The notes beneath the pieces are model-generated. The model was not told the origin of the DNA and searched no databases. It saw only the letters and a list, made by a program, of their open reading frames with translations. Position numbers and translations under genes: made by a program. From positions 1 through 53,823 of the forward strand of contig JAQWJQ010000298.1 in NCBI GenBank assembly GCA_029248265.1: a stretch of DNA of 53,823 nt, read 5' to 3'. Origin of the DNA: Planctomycetota bacterium (GTDB taxonomy: Bacteria > Planctomycetota > UBA1135 > GCA-002686595). The number at the start of each line of letters is the position of its first letter. Within the stretch, counting starts at the first letter, position 1. Shown here one piece after another: positions 25,004 to 33,562 of this stretch.

Positions 25004-27367
25004 GGCGTATCCGATCTGCTCGAGCTGCTGCTGCCCCTGGGCACCCACGCCGAGGACCAGCGGCGGCCGTGACTCCGCCGCCTCCTCGACGAGCTCGCGG
25101 ATTCGCCGCTCGCCCTCTTCGTCCCTCGCGGGACGCATGCCCGCGAGATCGCGGAGCTGGGCGGCGTCTCCGACGACGTCGAAGACGCGCAAGTTCCCCT
25201 CCGCGGCGGGCGATACGCCGAGCGGGTCCTCCGGGGTCGGCACCACGCGCCAATGGGTCGAGGTCGACCCTCGGCGGAGTCCGAACAGCTGCTGGTAGCG
25301 TGCGGTCCCCCAGACCCCCTTCGTGGTCTCGTAGAGCGCCTCGTCAGCGAGCTGACCGTCGACGAGCTGAATCTGGAGGCCCGGCGTGCGGAGGGTCGCG
25401 CCCGCCAGCGTCGCGAGCGTCGTCGGAATGTGGCGGTTCGAGACCACGCCGAAGCGCCGATCGGTCGGGATCCCCGGTCCGCGCATCACCAGCGGCGCTC
25501 GCACGAGCTCATCGTAGACCTCGTGTCCGTGGCCGTGCCGGCCGTGATCGAAGAGCTCCTCACCGTGGTCCGAGGTGAAGACGACGATCGTCCGCTCGGT
25601 GAGGTCCAGGCGGTGGAGAGCATCCAGGACCTCGCCGAACCAACGGTCCCCGGTGGCCACGCTCGCGTCGTAGAGCTGACTCGAGTAGTCGCGAATCGCT
25701 GGGCCCGGCGCAGGCTCTGACGGCACCCCGTCGAGGCCTCGCTCAGGCCAGCCGACGGGGGGCAGCGGGAGCTCAAGCCGAGCGGCTTCCGCTGGATGGG
25801 GTCGGTGCGGCGTGTGCGGATCCACCAGGTGGAGATAGAGGAAGAAGCGGACCGGCGCGTGGACCTCAAGCCAGTCGAGGGCCGCCGGAACCACCTCGTC
25901 AGACATGCGGAACTTCGGCACCTCGACCGAGAAGGTCTCGAAGCCCTGATCGAAGTAGCGATTGGGCTCGACGATCGGGTTCCCGACGAAGGCGGCGGTG
26001 CTGTAGCCACGGGCCTGTAGGGCCTCGGCGAGGGTGGGGAGGCGCTGGCTCAGGGTGCAGGCCTTGGAGCTCTTGACGCCGTGCGACTCTGGGAGGCGCC
26101 CCGTGAGCAGGGACGCCGTGGAGGGCCACGTCCAGCTCGATGTGGTGTAGGCGTCGTCGAACACCAGACCGTCCCGAGCGAAGGCGTCGAGGCGAGGCGT
26201 CGTCGGTCGGTCGTAGCCGTACACGCCGATCCGGTCGCGGCGCAGGGTGTCCATCACCACATATACGATGTTGGGCGCCTCGGGCGTGGCGAGCTGGCGT
26301 GGCTCCCGAAACTCCTTCTCGAGCGTCACGCCGCCGAAACCGACCTGGAGGGCCTCGCCCCCGAGGCCTTCCACGAGCTCGCGCTCCGCCTCCGTCTCCC
26401 ACAGCAGAGCGGTCTCAAAGCGAATCGTCTGCCCGCCAAGCACGGGGAGTCCCACGCCGTCCGCGCCCGCCACGTGGCGCCACTGGAAGACGCTCGGATC
26501 CCAAACTCCGGGAGGCATCCGCCGGTGCTCAACCACCTCGGACCAGGCCTCGGTGTCGTCCACCAGGATCCGGTATCGAACCCTCAGCGCCTCAAGGGCA
26601 CGGGGCATGCGCTGGACGACAGATCCGTCCGCCCCCACCGCGGCCATGAGCCGGACCGCACCTGCCGACACAGGCACCGTCATGACCTGAGCTGCGGGGG
26701 GCGGCAAAATCAGGGCCGGCTTGTCGCCCGTGTCGGTCTGCTGATCCACCGCTGGCGTCAGGACGCCAGGTCCAGGAGCCGCATCTGCCCGCCCGTTGAC
26801 GGTCTCGAACAGGTCGGGCGCTGCCACGAGGTCGTACAACACGACCCGCACCGGGATCCCCGGGGCCCTCGCCTCGACCCGGGCGGCCAGGCGCCACACC
26901 GGGACCACGCCGAGCAAGACCCCGACCACCAACGCCACCCGTCCGCGAAACCTGATCAGGTTGATGAGCAGCGCTCCCCCGACGAGGGCCAGGGCCGCGG
27001 TGACGCTCGCCGCGCTGAAGCCCACGTTCCCGGCTGGGAAGCCCGACACGTAGGTCAGCATGACCAGGAACGCCACGCTGGTGACCCCGAGCCGGACCGA
27101 ACGCTGCCCGGACCGCGAGCCGGCGGAGAGCATCAGCAAGGCGACGGTCGAGGCGAAGAGCGCCTCAGCCAGGACGTCGACCCAGCCCACCGCCAGGGCG
27201 ACCCGCTCGAGGCTCTTCGCCTCCTCCCCCAGGTGGCTGGGGACCGCTGCGACCCGCAGGGCCCCGCCGATCAGCGCGCCCAGCCCGCCGAGGAGGAACG
27301 CTCCAGGGAAGACCTCGAGGAGCGTGTTGGGTTCACCAGAGCGAGCGGTCGATTCAGAGCCTTCCAT
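24986..27367 (-). CDS. Membrane sulfatase-fold (alkaline phosphatase superfamily) hydrolase
   Basis: 793 residues from the ATG at 27367. Five hydrophobic segments in the first 170 residues (for example FLLGGLGALIGGALRV) are followed by a loop and a C-terminal sulfatase-fold domain of about 450 residues outside the membrane. Metal-binding motifs are VVMDTLRRDRIGVYGY (about 370) and TSDHGEELFDHG (about 600). The nucleophile loop reads T-W-P-S-T-A-S-L-L-T-G (about 413): Thr replaces the Cys or Ser that normally becomes formylglycine, and the usual Arg is Thr. It is therefore unlikely to be a classical sulfatase; a Thr nucleophile suggests phosphotransfer, as in LtaS or phosphoethanolamine transferases. 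The substrate is unknown. It may modify a lipid or cell-envelope polymer. A promoter is placed upstream, inside the end of the VWA gene. Confidence 0.82.
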   Translation of the reverse strand: MEGSESTARSGEPNTLLEVFPGAFLLGGLGALIGGALRVAAVPSHLGEEAKSLERVALAVGWVDVLAEALFASTVALLMLSAGSRSGQRSVRLGVTSVAFLVMLTYVSGFPAGNVGFSAASVTAALALVGGALLINLIRFRGRVALVVGVLLGVVPVWRLAARVEARAPGIPVRVVLYDLVAAPDLFETVNGRADAAPGPGVLTPAVDQQTDTGDKPALILPPPAAQVMTVPVSAGAVRLMAAVGADGSVVQRMPRALEALRVRYRILVDDTEAWSEVVEHRRMPPGVWDPSVFQWRHVAGADGVGLPVLGGQTIRFETALLWETEAERELVEGLGGEALQVGFGGVTLEKEFREPRQLATPEAPNIVYVVMDTLRRDRIGVYGYDRPTTPRLDAFARDGLVFDDAYTTSSWTWPSTASLLTGRLPESHGVKSSKACTLSQRLPTLAEALQARGYSTAAFVGNPIVEPNRYFDQGFETFSVEVPKFRMSDEVVPAALDWLEVHAPVRFFLYLHLVDPHTPHRPHPAEAARLELPLPPVGWPERGLDGVPSEPAPGPAIRDYSSQLYDASVATGDRWFGEVLDALHRLDLTERTIVVFTSDHGEELFDHGRHGHGHEVYDELVRAPLVMRGPGIPTDRRFGVVSNRHIPTTLATLAGATLRTPGLQIQLVDGQLADEALYETTKGVWGTARYQQLFGLRRGSTSTHWRVVPTPEDPLGVSPAAEGNLRVFDVVGDAAQLRDLAGMRPARDEEGERRIRELVEEAAESRPPLVLGVGAQGQQQLEQIGYADGRDR

Positions 27368-27436
27368 CGGGGGTGAGCCTACCAGTCGAAGCCGCACGAT
27401 CACCTCTGGGGTGCCTGAATGGGGCCCCCGCAACAA

Positions 27437-27465
27437 ATAGTCTACTCAGGATTATTGTACTTCAA
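27437..27465 (-). promoter_or_regulatory. Candidate sigma-70-type promoter for the sulfatase-fold gene
   Basis: Minus strand TTGAAG (27460-27465) and GACTAT (27437-27442) are 17 bases apart, in an unusually AT-rich stretch for this window. It lies about 70 bases upstream of the sulfatase-fold start and partly overlaps the 3' end of the HEAT-VWA gene. Confidence 0.4.
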
Positions 27466-29326
27466 GGTATTCTCCACCGGAGTCTTCCGCGAGGCCCCTC
27501 AGCAAGGCGCTGGCCTTCCCCACCGAAATGCAGTGGATCCGGATTCCCCGCACCGAGTTCCAGCGCTCCACCTCCTCCCTGAGCTCCACCGGATCGGTGA
27601 TCGCGCCGGCGCTCGGGTCCCCGTCGGTGAGGAGGTAGATCGTATCCACGTACTCATCCTCGAACGCCGCCGCGAGGCCCTCATGGACGTTGGTCCCACC
27701 CGCCGCCCTCAGCCCCTCGACGAAGAGCGTCGCATCCTCACGGAGCACGTCGTCCATCTCGATCAGGACCTCCTCCATGGGGAGCGCGTTGTCCGAGAAG
27801 GGGATCACGTTGAAAAGGAAGCCGTCCCTGATCCGGCCGATCGTTCCTGCGATCTGCTCCTTGGCGATATCCAGTCGGCTCTTGCCGTCCTTGACCGGCG
27901 CGGTCATCGAGCCCGAGGTGTCCACCACGAGCGCGAAGCTGTTCGAGATCACGGTCAAGCCATAGAAAGACACCGAGGTCTCGCCGGTGCTGTTCATGCG
28001 CTCCGCCAGGTCCGCGGCGGCCTTGCGGGATTCTTCGACCGTGGGCATGACGAAGCCCTCCCCCTCAGCGCGCCAGAAGGACTGCCAGGCACCGACGCGA
28101 AGCCCGAGGTCCATCCCGGTCATCATGGTCAGCACGTAGTGCACGTCCCCTCTCAGCCGCCCCTTCTCCCTCGCGAGGCAGCTGATCAGCGGAGCGATCG
28201 AGTCCATCTCCCGTCGCCGCCCGGCCTGTCGAATCGCCTCAGCACGAACCGAGGTGTCCGCATCCTCGAACAGCCCATGGAGGGCCTCCAATGACTCTGA
28301 AGAGGCGTCCTCGGCCAGATAGATCGCCGCCGCCTGCCGCGCCACAGGATCCGAGGACCGGGCCAGGCCCTGGGCCCCCTTGCCGTTCGAGTTGCTCCGG
28401 AGGACCACGAGGAGCGCGAGGCGCCGCACCGCGGGGTCGCGGTCCTTGGTGAGCCGGGTGACCGCGGGCAAGCTCTCCGTCCCTCCGCGGGTCGCCATCG
28501 CGTCGAGCGCGTAGTAACGCAGCCGTGAGTCCTTGCTCTGGGTGCCGCGATAGAGGACCTGTTCCACCCCTTGGTCGAGTTGCGGGCTCGTCCCGAGGGG
28601 GTGAGCCGCCATCGAGAGCAGGATGATCTGGGACATCTGGTAGCGGGCCTTCTTCGATGCGAGGTACTTCGCCATTCGCTTGAAGGCCTCTGGCTCGCGG
28701 AAGGACGAGATCAAGGCGCATGCCTGGGCCTGGCTCCCCGAACGAGGCGTCTTCCAGGAGTCAAGGACCAGCGACAGTGACTCCTCGCCACCGCGCTCCA
28801 CGAGCACCGCTTGCAGGCCCTTGAGCGCGATGGCCCGCGAGTCCGGGAGCTTCCCCTCCTGCGCCAACTCGAAGAGGGCCGCCTCAGCCTTCGGACCAAA
28901 GCCGACCAGGGCGGTCGCCGCCTGGCGCGACTCCACCTTGTCCCCGCCCTTGGCGTAGCGCAACGTCACCCGCAGGGCCTTGGGGCCGAGCTCCTCATCC
29001 GGCAGGAAGTGCCGCATGGCCGTGAAGATCGCGCCAAACTTCCTGGCGGACTTGACCTGAGAGAGTGAGCGCTCGAGCAGCCCAAGAGCCTGAGCCGTCT
29101 TCAGCGACCCTAGCTCCTCAAACAGGGCGGCAGGCGTCTTGTCCTTCTCCCGCCGGATGGTGGAGGAGATCTCCTGGGCGCGGTTCTGGGGCGCGGCGCC
29201 AGCCGGGGCTCCGGCACTGAACAGGACCGCGACGAGGAGGACGAAGAGCCGGAGGAGCCTGCAGCCGAGGAGGGCGATCACGGAACGGTGGGCGTACGCC
29301 TGAACAGAGATTGAGGTCTGAGCCAT
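27452..29326 (-). CDS. Exported HEAT-repeat and von Willebrand A domain protein
   Basis: 624 residues from the ATG at 29326, which begins a signal-peptide-like stretch (VIALLGCRLLRLFVLLVAVLFS at about 15-35); the frame continues 13 codons upstream. Residues about 60-420 are HEAT-like helical repeats (for example SRLRYYALDAMATRGG, DPAVRRLALLVVLRS, DTSVRAEAIRQAGRR). The C-terminal VWA domain has a complete MIDAS metal site: DTSGSM (about 469), the Thr in GGTNVHEG (about 544) and TDGDPSAG (about 569). It is probably a periplasmic or surface scaffold that binds a partner protein through a divalent metal. Function unknown. It is divergent from the next gene on the plus strand. Confidence 0.88.
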   Translation of the reverse strand: MAQTSISVQAYAHRSVIALLGCRLLRLFVLLVAVLFSAGAPAGAAPQNRAQEISSTIRREKDKTPAALFEELGSLKTAQALGLLERSLSQVKSARKFGAIFTAMRHFLPDEELGPKALRVTLRYAKGGDKVESRQAATALVGFGPKAEAALFELAQEGKLPDSRAIALKGLQAVLVERGGEESLSLVLDSWKTPRSGSQAQACALISSFREPEAFKRMAKYLASKKARYQMSQIILLSMAAHPLGTSPQLDQGVEQVLYRGTQSKDSRLRYYALDAMATRGGTESLPAVTRLTKDRDPAVRRLALLVVLRSNSNGKGAQGLARSSDPVARQAAAIYLAEDASSESLEALHGLFEDADTSVRAEAIRQAGRRREMDSIAPLISCLAREKGRLRGDVHYVLTMMTGMDLGLRVGAWQSFWRAEGEGFVMPTVEESRKAAADLAERMNSTGETSVSFYGLTVISNSFALVVDTSGSMTAPVKDGKSRLDIAKEQIAGTIGRIRDGFLFNVIPFSDNALPMEEVLIEMDDVLREDATLFVEGLRAAGGTNVHEGLAAAFEDEYVDTIYLLTDGDPSAGAITDPVELREEVERWNSVRGIRIHCISVGKASALLRGLAEDSGGEYLEVQ

Positions 29327-29460
29327 TCGAGCAGAGGGGGGAGGCCTTTGAGGGGCCGGTCCCACCCGCCCAGCTTACTTGAGAGGCTGACTCCGCAGGG
29401 ACGGGGCCCGATGGAGCCGATTCCAGTTCAGTGCGAACGCGTATCTGGACGAGGAGGCTC

Positions 29461-29994
29461 ATGGAGAGACACCCCAAGATGACCGATCACGACTCCGTCG
29501 ACAGCGAACTCGACCCCGCAGACCCCCAGGTGGAGAGGGCGGCGCCGCTTTTCCGGCTCGTCGCAGGCCCCGATGGGGAGAGGGACTCGCTGCCCGAGGC
29601 GTCCTCGGGCGCGCCGGAGAGTCGCTGGCTGGAAGTCTCCAAGTACCTGCTGATCAACGGCGAGCCCTGGCTGGCCCGCTGGTCCAAGGCTCCGGAAGGC
29701 TACGTCAAGGTCAAGGCCTCCATCCCGCTGATCGCCTCGCTGACGAGGATCCGCAGCCGCTCTGACGCTGCCCTGGCCCTGACCATGGTGATCGAGACCC
29801 TGTACGTGGACTTCCACGTGCAGCTGCCCTGTGGCGCCGTGGACGACTCGGAGATCGCCTTCCTGCTCCCTGAGCGCTGTGACCTCGAGCGGGTCACCGA
29901 GGCGATCGACCAGGCCCTTGCGACCCAGGTTCGAGCCACGGATCTGCAGGGTGGCATGCGAGACCGCACCAAGTCTCGAATCTGTCCCTTCTGA
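29461..29994 (+). CDS. Conserved-looking hypothetical protein
   Basis: 177 residues from the ATG at 29461, which follows GAGGAGG by 3 bases; an ATG at 29479 with weaker signals is an alternative. No signal peptide or membrane segment. The protein is mixed alpha-beta: LEVSKYLLINGEPWLARWSKAPEGYVKVKASIP, then DAALALTMVIETLYVDFHVQ, ending DRTKSRICPF. A run of acidic residues lies at the N-terminus. I do not recognise a family. It stands between the divergent VWA gene and korA, 207 bases before korA, which suggests its own promoter. Confidence 0.6.
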   Translation: MERHPKMTDHDSVDSELDPADPQVERAAPLFRLVAGPDGERDSLPEASSGAPESRWLEVSKYLLINGEPWLARWSKAPEGYVKVKASIPLIASLTRIRSRSDAALALTMVIETLYVDFHVQLPCGAVDDSEIAFLLPERCDLERVTEAIDQALATQVRATDLQGGMRDRTKSRICPF

Positions 29995-30201
29995 GCCAGT
30001 CCTGGCTCCTCCTCCGCCTCCCCCGGGGCCGAAGAGTCGAACCTAGGGACGTCCGAGGGCCATCTCCCCGTGCCCCAAAGGGCCTCTGGGTGAGGTTCCG
30101 TCGACGATGATCCGTCTTCTGTTCGGAAGGGGGCTCATCTGGACGGGCGTCGGGCCTATCCTCTCCTGCGATTTTCCGGCGCCCCCGCCCCAGACAAACA
30201 G

Positions 30202-32079
30202 ATGACTCCGCCGACCGCCCAAGACACCTCCGCAGGCGAGCTCCCGCTCCAACAGCTCGACCGCGTCGTGATCCGCTTCGCCGGTGACTCCGGCGACGGC
30301 ATGCAGGTCACGGGGAACCAGTTCACGCGCACCAGCGCGCTCTTCGGGAACGACCTCGCGACCCTCCCTGACTTCCCGGCGGAGATCCGCGCGCCAGTCG
30401 GGACACGCCCCGGCGTCTCCGGGTTCCAGCTGCAGTTCAGCTCGTCGGACATCCACACGCCTGGAGACCAGCCGGATGTCCTCGTGGCCATGAACCCGGC
30501 AGCGCTGATGGTGAACATCGGCACGCTGAAGACGGGCGGGATCGTCATCGTCAACAACGACGCCTTCAAGTCGACAGACCTCAAGAAGGCGAAGTGCGAG
30601 ACGAACCCCCTCGAGGACGGCAGCCTCGACGGCTTCCGGGTGATCGAGGTGGGCATCAACTCCCGGGTGTCCGAAGCCCTCGCTGACTCTCCGCTCTCCA
30701 ACAAGGACAAGCAGCGCTGCAAGAACTTCTACACCCTCGGCCTCATGTACTGGGTGTACAGCCGCCCCCTCGAGCCGACGCTCGAGTGGCTGGAGGAGAA
30801 GTTCAAGGGCAAGGATGACCTGATCGCGGCCAACCAGACCGCCCTCCGCGCGGGCTACAACGCCGGCGACATCCGAGAGCTGTTCCAGGGGCAATACGAG
30901 GTCCCGAAGGCGACCCTGCAGCCCGGCACCTACCGCAACGTGATGGGCAACCAGGCCCTCGCGATCGGACTGGTAGCGGGGGCACGGCTGGCTGGCCTCA
31001 AGCCGGTGTACTGCTCGTACCCGATCACCCCGGCCTCCAGCGTCCTCGAGTTCCTCGCGGGCTACAAGAACCACGGCGTCGTGACGATCCAGTCCGAGGA
31101 CGAGATCGCGGCCATCTGCTCTGCCATCGGCGCCTCCTTCGCCGGGACCCTCGGGATGACCGGGACGTCCGGTCCCGGCATGGCGCTCAAGGGCGAGGCT
31201 ATGGGCCTCGCGATCTCAACCGAGCTCCCGCTGGTCATCGTTGATGTGCAGCGCGCCGGCCCCTCGACGGGCATGCCGACCAAGGTCGAGCAGTCGGACC
31301 TCCTGAGCAGCATCTTCGGTCGCAACGGCGATGCTCCGATGCCGGTCGTCGCGATCAGCAAGCCCAGCGACGCGTTCGAGCTGTCAATCGAAGCCTGCCG
31401 CATCGCGGTGCAGTACATGACCCCGGTCATTCTGCTGTCCGACAACTTCATCGCGAACGGCGCCGAGCCGTGGGCGCTCCCCGACCTCGAGAGCCTCGAG
31501 CCCTTCCCGGTCCAGTTCACGACCGAGAAGACCGAGGACTTCCAGTCCTTCGGACGCGACGAGAAGCTCGCGCGCCCCTGGGTCAAGCCCGGCACAGAGG
31601 GGATGGAGTTCCGGATCGGGGGCCTCGAGAAGGCACCCAGTAGCAACATCAGCTACGACCCGGACAACCACCAGGCCATGACGGACATTCGCCACCAGAA
31701 GGTGCGCAACGTCGCCGACTCGATCCCGACCCCGGAGGTGCACGGCGCCGACTCAGGTGACCTGCTCGTGCTCGGGTGGGGCTCCACCGTCGGCATCCTG
31801 CGGCAGGCGGTCGAGAACGCCCGCGCCAACGGCCAGAGTGTCTCGCGGATCCACCTGACCCACGTCTGGCCGCTGCCCCACGGGCTCGACGAGATCTTCG
31901 CTCGGTTCAAGGCCATCCTGATCCCCGAGATGAACGTGGCTCAGATGACCTACCTCCTGCGCGGCGAGCTCCCGGACCACAACTACATCCCCTTCAACAA
32001 GGTCACCGGCCAACCCTTCCTCGTCACCGAGGTCGAGGCCGAGATCAAGCGCGTCCTCGACGAGCACGCGGGAGCCTGA
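30202..32079 (+). CDS. korA: 2-oxoacid:ferredoxin oxidoreductase, fused gamma-alpha subunit
   Basis: 625 residues. The N-terminal gamma domain (1-190) carries GDSGDGMQVTGNQFTRTSALFG and AEIRAPVGTRPGVSGFQLQ. The alpha domain (about 215-600) starts GNQALAIGLVAGARLAGLKPVYCSYPITPASS and ends in the transketolase C-like part (VLGWGSTVGILRQAVENA, HVWPLP). With KorB it oxidatively decarboxylates a 2-oxoacid, most likely 2-oxoglutarate, to an acyl-CoA while reducing ferredoxin, replacing or complementing the NAD-linked dehydrogenase in the TCA cycle. No typical ferredoxin domain or delta subunit is encoded nearby, which fits the two-subunit KorAB type. The stop (32077-32079) is 14 bases before korB. 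Exact substrate (2-oxoglutarate versus pyruvate or another 2-oxoacid) is inferred. Confidence 0.93.
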   Translation: MTPPTAQDTSAGELPLQQLDRVVIRFAGDSGDGMQVTGNQFTRTSALFGNDLATLPDFPAEIRAPVGTRPGVSGFQLQFSSSDIHTPGDQPDVLVAMNPAALMVNIGTLKTGGIVIVNNDAFKSTDLKKAKCETNPLEDGSLDGFRVIEVGINSRVSEALADSPLSNKDKQRCKNFYTLGLMYWVYSRPLEPTLEWLEEKFKGKDDLIAANQTALRAGYNAGDIRELFQGQYEVPKATLQPGTYRNVMGNQALAIGLVAGARLAGLKPVYCSYPITPASSVLEFLAGYKNHGVVTIQSEDEIAAICSAIGASFAGTLGMTGTSGPGMALKGEAMGLAISTELPLVIVDVQRAGPSTGMPTKVEQSDLLSSIFGRNGDAPMPVVAISKPSDAFELSIEACRIAVQYMTPVILLSDNFIANGAEPWALPDLESLEPFPVQFTTEKTEDFQSFGRDEKLARPWVKPGTEGMEFRIGGLEKAPSSNISYDPDNHQAMTDIRHQKVRNVADSIPTPEVHGADSGDLLVLGWGSTVGILRQAVENARANGQSVSRIHLTHVWPLPHGLDEIFARFKAILIPEMNVAQMTYLLRGELPDHNYIPFNKVTGQPFLVTEVEAEIKRVLDEHAGA

Positions 32080-32093
32080 GGAGGAACACGAAC

Positions 32094-33098
32094 ATGACCG
32101 ACATCGCACAGCCCACACGTACGAAGAAGGACTTCGCCTCCGATCAGGAGGTGCGCTGGTGCCCCGGCTGCGGGGACTACGCCATCCTCAACGCCCTGCA
32201 GAAGCACATGGCGGAGTCCGGCGCGGACCCCGCCAAGACCGTGTTCGTCTCGGGGATCGGCTGCTCAAGCCGCTTCCCGTACTACATGAACACGTACGGC
32301 TTCCACACCATCCACGGCCGCGCTCCGGCCGTCGCCACGGGGGTCAAGGTCGCCAACCCTGAGCTCGACGTGTGGATCGTGACCGGTGACGGAGACTCCC
32401 TCTCCATCGGCGGCAACCACCTGGCCCACATCCTGCGCCGTAACCTCGACGTGAACATCCTGATGTTCAACAACGAGATCTACGGGCTGACCAAGGGGCA
32501 GTACTCGCCCACCTCGCCGGTCGGAACGAAGAAGAAGTCGACGCCCATGGGCTCCATCGACCGCCCCTTCGAGCCCGCTCAGTTCGCGGTCGGTTCCCAG
32601 GCGACGTTCGTCGCGCGGACCATCGACCAGGACATGAAGCACATGTCGAAGACCCTCCAGGCGGCCGCCGCGCACAAGGGGACCTCGTTCATCGAGATCC
32701 TTCAGAACTGCGTGATCTTCAACAAGGACTTCTACGCCAACACGGTGGAGAAGAAGGTCCGGCCCGATCGCACCGTGGACCTCGTTGCGGGGGAGCCGAT
32801 GATCTACGGCGCGGACCGTGACAAGGGCCTGCGCTTCAACGGGTTCACCGTCGAGCGCTGCGCCGCCGAGGAGGCTGACGTCTGGCGCCCCGACACTCCC
32901 TCTCACGCGCCCACGGTCCTGATCGCCGGCATGCGTGACGACCCGGAGATGCCCGTCCCGGTCGGGATCCTGCGCTCCGTGGAGGCCCCGGTCTACGAGA
33001 CCGGCGTCAACGCGCAGGTGGAAGACGCCATCGCGACCAAGGGCGCAGGCGACCTGAAGGACCTCGTCTATGACGGCGAGATCTGGACGGTCGACTGA
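32094..33098 (+). CDS. korB: 2-oxoacid:ferredoxin oxidoreductase, beta subunit
   Basis: 334 residues; the ATG at 32094 follows GAGGAGG (32078-32084) by 9 bases, and the longer upstream frame only shadows korA. Beta subunits bind thiamine diphosphate and one [4Fe-4S] cluster. Cluster cysteines are C23 and C26 (CPGCGD), C57 (GIGCSS) and about C206 (LQNC). The thiamine/magnesium site is GDGDSLSIGGNH followed by FNNEIYGLTKGQYSPTSP. Its partner is KorA. A large hairpin at 33116-33160 follows the stop. Confidence 0.95.
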   Translation: MTDIAQPTRTKKDFASDQEVRWCPGCGDYAILNALQKHMAESGADPAKTVFVSGIGCSSRFPYYMNTYGFHTIHGRAPAVATGVKVANPELDVWIVTGDGDSLSIGGNHLAHILRRNLDVNILMFNNEIYGLTKGQYSPTSPVGTKKKSTPMGSIDRPFEPAQFAVGSQATFVARTIDQDMKHMSKTLQAAAAHKGTSFIEILQNCVIFNKDFYANTVEKKVRPDRTVDLVAGEPMIYGADRDKGLRFNGFTVERCAAEEADVWRPDTPSHAPTVLIAGMRDDPEMPVPVGILRSVEAPVYETGVNAQVEDAIATKGAGDLKDLVYDGEIWTVD

Positions 33099-33115
33099 GG
33101 CCTCGCCCCCCTCAA

Positions 33116-33160
33116 CGCGAACGGCGCGCCATCCCGGATCGGGCGGGCGCGCCGTTCGCG
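33116..33160. terminator. Large composite hairpin between korB and the lipoprotein gene
   Basis: CGCGAACGGCGCGCC (33116-33130) and GGCGCGCCGTTCGCG (33146-33160) pair perfectly over 15 bp. The 15-base loop contains an inner 4-bp stem (CCCG/CGGG). Lying between convergent stops at 33098 and 33180, it probably terminates both transcripts. No T-run. Confidence 0.7.
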
Positions 33161-33179
33161 TGTCGGAGCTCGACGGAGC

Positions 33180-33464
33180 TCAGTCCTCGTCGCCGCCCTT
33201 CTTCGAGAAGCCGGGGAACGGACCCGGAGCGTCGACGGGGTTGCCGCCGCCCCAGTACTCGATCGTGTTGAAGACGAGCACGTCGGCCGCGTAGGCGATG
33301 GGGTAGACCGGGATGAGGGTCATCCCGATGAAGATGGCTTCGTTCACGATGTCCTGGTCGGACACCTCAGCGTTCCAGTTGAGGAGGCTGTTGGCAGCGT
33401 TGTTCGGGCCGAGGCAGCCCGTGGCGCCGAGCGTGAGCGCGGCGGCGGCGAGGATCTTCTTCAT
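33180..33464 (-). CDS. Small DUF3332 lipoprotein
   Basis: 94 residues, with an N-terminal lipoprotein signal MKKILAAAALTLGATG and lipidation Cys (LGATGC at 13-18). The body matches the DUF3332 pattern: NSLLNWNAEV, VNEAIFIGMTLIPVYPIAYAADV, VFNTIEYWGGGNPV. The hydrophobic middle could be a membrane hairpin. The family has no known function. It is monocistronic, bounded downstream by a terminator hairpin, upstream by a gap of about 98 bases that includes the terminator-like hairpin of the next gene. Confidence 0.85.
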   Translation of the reverse strand: MKKILAAAALTLGATGCLGPNNAANSLLNWNAEVSDQDIVNEAIFIGMTLIPVYPIAYAADVLVFNTIEYWGGGNPVDAPGPFPGFSKKGGDED

Positions 33465-33544
33465 GGTCTGATAGTTGATTAGGGGGTGTTCAGGACGCTT
33501 CTAGCCATCGGCTGTGTGCCACACGAGTGCGGCCACTGGCGCCC

Positions 33545-33559
33545 CTGACGTCGCGTCAG
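33545..33559 (-). terminator. Short hairpin after the cytochrome-propeller gene
   Basis: CTGACG (33545-33550) pairs with CGTCAG (33554-33559) around TCG, three bases beyond the stop at 33563. Weak candidate. Confidence 0.3.
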
Positions 33560-33562
33560 AGA

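Noticed and set aside
24986-27367. Formylglycine-type sulfatase
   Set aside because: The Cys or Ser and Arg of the C/S-x-P-x-R loop are replaced by Thr.
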